64,000 nt of DNA from Saussurea involucrata (taxonomy: Eukaryota; Streptophyta; Magnoliopsida; Asterales; Asteraceae): assembly GCA_033807775.1 (NCBI GenBank), contig CM066320.1, forward strand, positions 182,143,784 to 182,207,783, read 5' to 3'. The first letter of the stretch is position 1; every line of letters starts with the position of its first letter. Below are positions 58,198-64,000 of the stretch, in pieces. The notes beneath the pieces are model-generated. The model was not told the DNA's origin and did not search any database. It saw nothing but the letters and a program-made list of their open reading frames with translations. The position numbers and the translations under genes are program-made.

Positions 58198-61100
58198 ATG
58201 GCTTCATCTTCTCGAGCTACATCCTCTGAACTCTCTCCGGCGAACTCACCGGAACACTCCCCTGCACATTCAGAACATTCTGAAAACCCCAGCCTTGCAA
58301 GAAATATTGAACAACAAGATTCCGGGGACTCAGCAGACTTTGCTCCGACGACACACTTGCAAAACTTTATAGCAAAGGATCATTTCGAAGCCAGTCTTCC
58401 TATCAAATCCAACAACTGCTATTTGGTCCCCTCACCCACTACTTTCGGAGAATCCCATGCCATACTTCTGAACATCATGGAGAATCATGTCCTCTTCCCT
58501 CTACTATCAAGAACCCCGAACAAAATTCCAGTCCGTTATTTGAACCAATTTTGGCAAAGCTGCCGATTTGATAAAGACGATTCTCTTATCAAAGGATACA
58601 TATCAAGACCTGATAAATCTGAGCATCTTGAAATCAAGTTCAACAGAACAATGTTCTCACTTGAATTCAACCTACCAACAAGGGGTCTTCTGGGATTGAA
58701 GAGTTATGCAGAGCAACCAACAGACGAAGAGCTCTGTCGATTCGTGGAAATGCTTGGGTACAACACCCAACTACGGAAGAGAAATGACTTCCGCAGAGGC
58801 CGATTACCACCTCTGTGGAACACTTTGTTCTCTATACTTAACAGATGCCTGACAAGAAAGATAGGCAGTATTGACCAGAGCTCACATCATATCTTGAGCA
58901 TCATGTATGGGGTTTACTATGATCTTCCACTAGATTATGCGACCATAATGATGCAAGAGATCATAAACACCATCGACAGAAAGAACAACTCGAAAAGGGT
59001 CAAAGAGAACGATCCCAACTTTCTACCACCTCTGCAATTCCAAAGAATATTAGGAGTACTGTTCGAACCTCTGCTGCTAATCCAAAATTGGCCAATGGAA
59101 GGGCCAACTCCCAAACAGTTCCCGATGAACAAGAATACCCCCACTGATCATGCTGATGGCTACTCACACTGCAGACCTCTGTCAAAAAAGCTTCTGCAAT
59201 ACGCATCGAATAAATCCCTTAAGAAAGAGTATATACGCGATCATAGAACTCCTAAACCGAGTCCTATGACACCCCCGCGTTTAGGTGTCCCCCTAGGAAC
59301 AATAATAGCAAAACCTCTTTCCACACAAGAAGAAAAGGATCAGAAGTTAGCAAAGCACATGGCTATTCAACTCAGCTTTATAGCCAAACGTGCAGAACTA
59401 ATGGGAAAGAAGTCTTCATCAAGAACCTCTGCATCCACTCCAAAAGCCAAGAAGAGGAAAACTGCAGAAGGCACCTCAACAAGCGCTGCAGAAGATCAAC
59501 CCTCACCTCCTCATGCCACATAAATTGGCTCCTCTGCTCCTACCTCCTCTCCAAAAATGAAGAAGAAAAGATCAAAATCAACAGAAGAAGGGGCACCAAA
59601 TCCTAAGAGGAGGAAAACCAAAAAGAGGCATGGTAAATCACTTGCAAAGTTGGTAACCATTGCAGAAGAGGAAACTGCTGAAGAAGAAATTGCAGAAGAA
59701 GAAATGGCTACAGAAAGGTATCAATCACCCTATCAATCTCCAGATAGATTTGCTCACCAAGGAGACCTGAACGACTTCTTACAGAACCCTGAAATTGCCA
59801 ACACCCTAAATACAGCAGGGTGGACGGCACAACCTCTCGACCACCACTCTCCAGAAGAAGATTTCTTCATTTCTGGCATTGACACACATCTGCAAGAAGA
59901 TGACACAACACCCAGAAATCAACCAGCCGAAACCCCTGTTATTTTACAAAACCCTTTCATTCAAGGATTGGATGTCCACAGAAGAAGTCCAAACCCAGCT
60001 TCAGAAGAAATAGAACAAACTGAAGCTGAATGGAACAGAGGTGAAATTACAGAGGCTTCGGAGAACATGATGGAAGAAGAGAGAGAAAAAGGGGCCGAAG
60101 TTGTACAAAAGGAGGGATTAGCAACAACGGAAACAGAAATAGAGATCTTAGAGACAGATTCAGATGAAGAAGAAGCTGTCTGGATACGTAAGGGTCTTTA
60201 TCATCCTCATGTCATGAGATTATTTGGATCTCATCAAGTGTATGACCAATTACGACCAGAGCAAGGAACTTCCACAGAACTTAGGGAAGAAGCAAGAAAA
60301 GATGCCTGGATAAATAGAGGCACACAACCAAAACCAACTCCCAGTGCAACCCACATTTCTGACACCACAGGTCTAGCTGCAGAAGGTGTCATTGAAAAAG
60401 AGCAGCACAGCTCGAACCTAACCCAACCCATCCAGCCAGAGGTTATTCTTTCAACCTCTGTGCCCACAGAAACCAGGGAATCCATTCCTAGGGAGTCTCC
60501 TCAAAGAGACTCACCTATAGTTCGTGATCAATTGCCCCAGATCACAGAAGAACGCCCAACAGAGGAATTTGTTTCCTCTGCCACGCACTTATTAAGACCC
60601 ACACTTCTTTCAGAGAGAAGTAGAGAGCACAAAGACAAAGAGACTCTAGACAAGTCTCCTAGTCAACAGAAGGATATTCCAATACCCACATCTGGAGTAG
60701 ATTTGGACAATGTTCTTCTCAGAACTTCTGTAGGGATTGAAACTCATGTTTCTTCTCAAGGATCAGAAGGAAATCCTTCCATTCTCAACGTACAAACAGG
60801 AATGAAAGAAGGTATCCAAGGAACAGGGATTCACTCTGGAGACGAATGTGTTCCTCCAGAGGTTACCACCGGAACACAAGTTACAAGGGATGAGTTCCAA
60901 ACCCTTGAGACCTCTGTGAACCAAACCTTGAAAGAGTTGCAAAGCTCTTTCAAATCTTTTGCAGAGACAACATCACTGGCACTGCTAAACCTGAACACCA
61001 AAATGGACAACCTGTCCACAGAGGTGAAAACTGGCATCTCACAGATGAAGTCTGCTGCAACCGCATCCACCACTTCTGCCGCAACAACTACTCCTTCTTC

Positions 61101-63266
61101 GATTGAGAACTCCATCAACAAGTTCCTTGATCAATTGAACAAACAGACTTCAGTGTCAACGGGCATCACTCCTGCAGATCTACAGAAGGCCCTACAAAAA
61201 GTTCAAGAAGAAGCCATGCGAAATAACATGCTGATGCAACCCAAAGACTACATGACAAGAGCACAGCTGACAGAGCTTGGGCAGAACGTGATTAATCAAG
61301 TGACAGAAGTCATACTTTCCTTCACCACTGCCAATGCTAACTTCGTCAAAGATTTCAGAGAAAGTGTAGGAAGGATGAGATTCAAAACAGAGGCAGAGCT
61401 AGCAACTCTTCTTGGCCTCTGTGATGATGTCTGTGCGAAACTGATCGCTGCTGGAGCCACAATGCCAAAGAAACCCGATGCTTCCTGCAGAGCAGAGGGT
61501 ACATCAGACAAGGGTCAGGATGACTCTGATGATGATGACCATCTTGGTCCATCAGATCATCCTGAGGGGGAGAAAACTACAGAGAAAGCTGCAAGCAGAG
61601 GACTTACAGGTCCACCAATAGCCGCAGAACCTCTGAGTCAAGCACCTCCAGAACAGACACGACAACAACAAACCCAAAATACCACAGAGACAACACCCAT
61701 CTCTGTGGAATCATCTACTGAAGAAACCAAAACTCCAGAAGCAGAACAGCAAGCCACAGAGGCAACAACCGCCCCTGAGGTAATCATTTTGGAAGAAACA
61801 GATGAACAAACCACAGAGAAAACACCCACCTCTGTGGAAACACCCCAAACCATACCCAGAAGAAAGTCGATTGCCACCAAACCAAAAAGAGCAACGACCT
61901 CTGCTTCTGACATTCTGAAAAGGATGCACACAACAATGAGTAATCGTATGGTGAAGAGAGAAGAAGAAAGGCACAGGTTCACTTTAGCTTTCAGAATGGC
62001 AAGAAGATTTAATGTCAATACTTCATCAACAGAAACTAAGCTCGCAGAAGAAGTCATCAAACAACCTCCAACAGAGGTTACAGAGCAAGTCAAGCCAACA
62101 GAACCATCGCCACAAAATTCCTCTAAATCACAATCGTCAAAATCCACAGAGGCAACCTCCATCAAACCAACAGAAGTGCAAACCTCAAAACCCACAGAAG
62201 CAACAGGTTCTGCCACGACAATAGCAAAAGATAAGGGCAAAGGAATACTGACAGAAGAGCCAAAGAAGAAGAAAACATTGCCAAAGCCAACAGAAAAACT
62301 AATGAAGAGTGCGTTTGACGCCTTTCAAACCCCAAAACCCGAAGAAGTTGACTGGGCACATGGATTGAAGCCTCTGTCAGAAATTCCTCTAACTGGTAGA
62401 GCTGCAGAAGTTGTTCAACAAATGGAGAGTCTCAGAAGACAAATTCCACGACCTGGTCCAACACATGAAGAGATGGAAGAAGTGGTATACAAATACCTCT
62501 ACAAACAATCCTATCAGACAAATCATCCAGTAGATCATGTGACAGATCCAAGGATCAGAGAAGAATTAGAGAACATCTTCACAAGAACAAAGCCAAGAGC
62601 CAAAGCAGATGTTTCTCAATTCACAAAATCAAAAAGGTGATCTTCTGCAGATTCTCCTTCACAAGAACCTATCCATGGGTCAGGTACAATCTTTACAAAG
62701 TCAGAAGAGAGAACAATTCAGAATCTACCTTCGCTGATGCTGACTTAAGAAACATCAATCCTTACGATCTACCTGACCTTCTGCAATGGACAAAAGACAA
62801 CTACAACACAGAGCCTAATACCAGAGCCTATCAAGTGTTGAGAAAAGCGATGAGGGAAAAGCTTCTGCTATACAGCATGATAGATTTTCAGCTGGGAAAG
62901 GATCTTGGTCTCAAACATCTAGATCTACGACCACCAGAAGATCGCTGCCCACCAGACGCTGTGCCCAACTCAATCATCAGAGAACCAAGATTTGGGTTAG
63001 TATTTCAAAACCCACAACACCAGGTTAAACTTTTTGTACTCATGGATTGTCAGAAGTACGCAACCATTACTCTGAGCAAATTCAGAGCAAGCCTTGTAAA
63101 ATACAGAGGTACAGAGAAAATGGATAGAGATGATGCAGATACTTTCATCAGAGAAATAGACTCAACAATCCGCCTAAGAGAACTCTGCATCAAATTCTAC
63201 AAAGAGATCAGAAAAGTCGGCAGGGACAACAGAAGCTACAACGATTTCAAAGATGCCAAAATCTGA
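58198..63266 (+). pseudogene. Sirevirus 2 env-like gene, more than 1,600 codons, one early stop
   Basis: The ATG at 58198 starts MASSSRATSSEL. Codons about 60-330 form a folded-looking domain (VRYLNQFWQSCRF, FNLPTRGLLGLKSY, ILSIMYGVYYDLPLDY) related in pattern to the LLAQFWYTA region of Sirevirus 1. A TAA at 59521-59523 interrupts the frame, which then continues to 62640 through a Lys-rich patch, a Glu/Gln/Thr-rich region, a coiled coil (about 60890-61060) and PTE/TEAT-rich repeats. A basic C-terminal frame (62637-63266; ADLRNINPYDLPDLLQW) overlaps by four bases in another frame and may be joined by splicing or a shift at the gatcttctgcag site. No signal peptide or membrane span is evident. 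Function unknown. Confidence 0.75.
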
Positions 63267-63430
63267 TTCTCAGACCTCAAATCTCTGCAAACAAAGTTAC
63301 TTTCATTGTACTCAAATGTAAAATGCCTCTGGCATATTTCTAAATGAAAGAAATTTCGAGGTATTGTTTAACCTCTGTCTTATCTAACTTAGCCAAACTT
63401 AACTCAAGTTCAAATTTTTTTTTCACTACT

Positions 63431-63440
63431 TAGGGGGAGA
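63431..63440 (+). other. Sirevirus 2 polypurine tract
   Basis: tagggggaga directly before the 3' LTR, the same type as in Sirevirus 1. Confidence 0.9.
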
Positions 63441-63441
63441 T

Positions 63442-64000
63442 TGTTAGCTTCAATCTTCCTAATCATAGAAGTATTTAGAAGTAGTGAAAAATAGGCTAAG
63501 TGAAGAAAGCCTCTTACAGAGGCTCTGCCTACATTACCGAGAAATCAAGGTCAAGAAGCTACAGAAGCAGCAGAGGCTTCCTACAGAAGCTCTGTCATAC
63601 GCACAAAGAAGACCAAAGACTCGGAATCCGGCGAAGACTACTTTGGAGAGCAACCAGACCGCAGAACCTCTGTAACACATTACAGAGCCTCTGTAGTCCT
63701 CAATGAAGACTTGGAAGATATTACTGGATACGTTCATCAACTTGCATGGAAAAGTACTGTCAAAACACGTGTCAAGCTCTGAGTGGACTCAATAGGGCAA
63801 GCTACAAAATAGACGTCTGCGCCATTTAATGCATTTACCAAAAGTACATCTGCTCCATTAAATGCGCATGGCTCAAACAACTGCTCACACCATCCAGTCC
63901 ACTGTTCACACCATCCAGTTTACTATTCATGGCGTAAAAGGAACAGTGACCTACTTCATAGTCTTCTAAGAGTAGTATAAAAGGAAGTCTCATGTTGAGA
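63442..64000 (+). repeat. Sirevirus 2 3' LTR, cut by the window end
   Basis: First 559 bp of the LTR. Differences from the 5' LTR seen by eye: caagctac for caaggtac, ctgcgcc for ctgcacc, and atggcg for atgccg. The TATA box is at 63976-63983. Confidence 0.95.

Larger units (their letters stand above)
49155..64000 (+). mobile_element. Sirevirus 2 (Ty1/copia, SIRE/Maximus type), nearly intact, continues past the window
   Basis: 5' LTR, tRNA-Met PBS, gag, pol, spacer, very long env-like gene, purine tract and the first 559 bp of the 3' LTR. Only about three substitutions separate the two LTRs over those 559 bp, so the insertion is recent. Gag is open; pol has two and the env-like gene one in-frame stop. 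It exceeds 14.8 kb, large even for a Sirevirus. The left target sequence is agttt (49150-49154); the right copy is outside the window. Confidence 0.95.

Noticed and set aside
61638..62240. 200-codon minus-strand ORF
   Set aside because: It is antisense to the Thr/Glu-rich env-like frame; low-complexity composition keeps the complementary frame open.

Overview
The window looks like plant nuclear DNA from a repeat-rich eudicot genome. Support comes from spliced plant-type genes, an Athila-type Ty3 retrotransposon, two env-bearing Ty1/copia Sireviruses, CACTA, PIF/Harbinger and hAT elements, tRNA-derived SINEs and a probable Helitron. The family cannot be fixed from sequence alone. About 80% is transposable-element DNA in nested layers, and only one gene reads as an intact host gene. 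A 500-N scaffold gap lies at 23001-23500.

Layout. 1-930: a degenerate 20-bp minisatellite, then AT-rich microsatellite. About 930-14767: the right part of a CACTA (En/Spm) element, with a DUF4216 gene, a split Transposase_24 gene and a right terminus at 14763-14767; its left terminus is not visible. An Athila-type retroelement (3573-12903) interrupts the Transposase_24 gene. Its right edge is a rearrangement in which the PBS/gag start is repeated and joined to a second, uninterrupted copy of the CACTA flank. 14768-17400: a possible host exon cut by the CACTA, a hAT MITE with perfect 8-bp TSDs, a SINE with 10-bp TSDs and further fold-back elements. 17410-18316 (minus): a two-exon host gene for a 120-residue PHD-finger protein. 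18570-20547: a complete PIF/Harbinger element 254 bp upstream of that gene's start codon. 20548-23000: MITE-like sequence, a possible pseudo-exon, a second SINE and unassigned repeat DNA.

23501-24875 is a decayed Ty1/copia RT-RNase H fragment joined to a truncated 5' LTR of Sirevirus 1 (24876-45874). Sirevirus 1 has degenerate gag, pol and a large env-like gene. The env-like gene is split by a young non-autonomous Ty3-type element (33603-42214; LTRs of about 2.3-2.4 kb, TSD GAAAC, no pol). 45875-49154 holds a nearly perfect hairpin MITE, a probable Helitron, microsatellites and a minisatellite. Sirevirus 2 (49155 to beyond 64000) is young and almost intact: its gag ORF is open, pol has two in-frame stops, and the env-like region exceeds 1,600 codons with one early stop.

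Points that the gene list does not explain: (1) each Sirevirus carries its own short word in both orientations through LTR, spacer and coding DNA (CAGAG/CTCTG in element 2; GCTGA/TCAGC in element 1); (2) LTRs of two unrelated Ty3 elements are rich in GCGATAG-type words; (3) both env-like genes are preceded by ACGTGTC plus a TATA box, as in the elements' own LTRs; (4) an in-frame gag-to-transposase exon fusion was made by microhomology joining; (5) an Athila env-like ORF runs directly into a primer-binding site.
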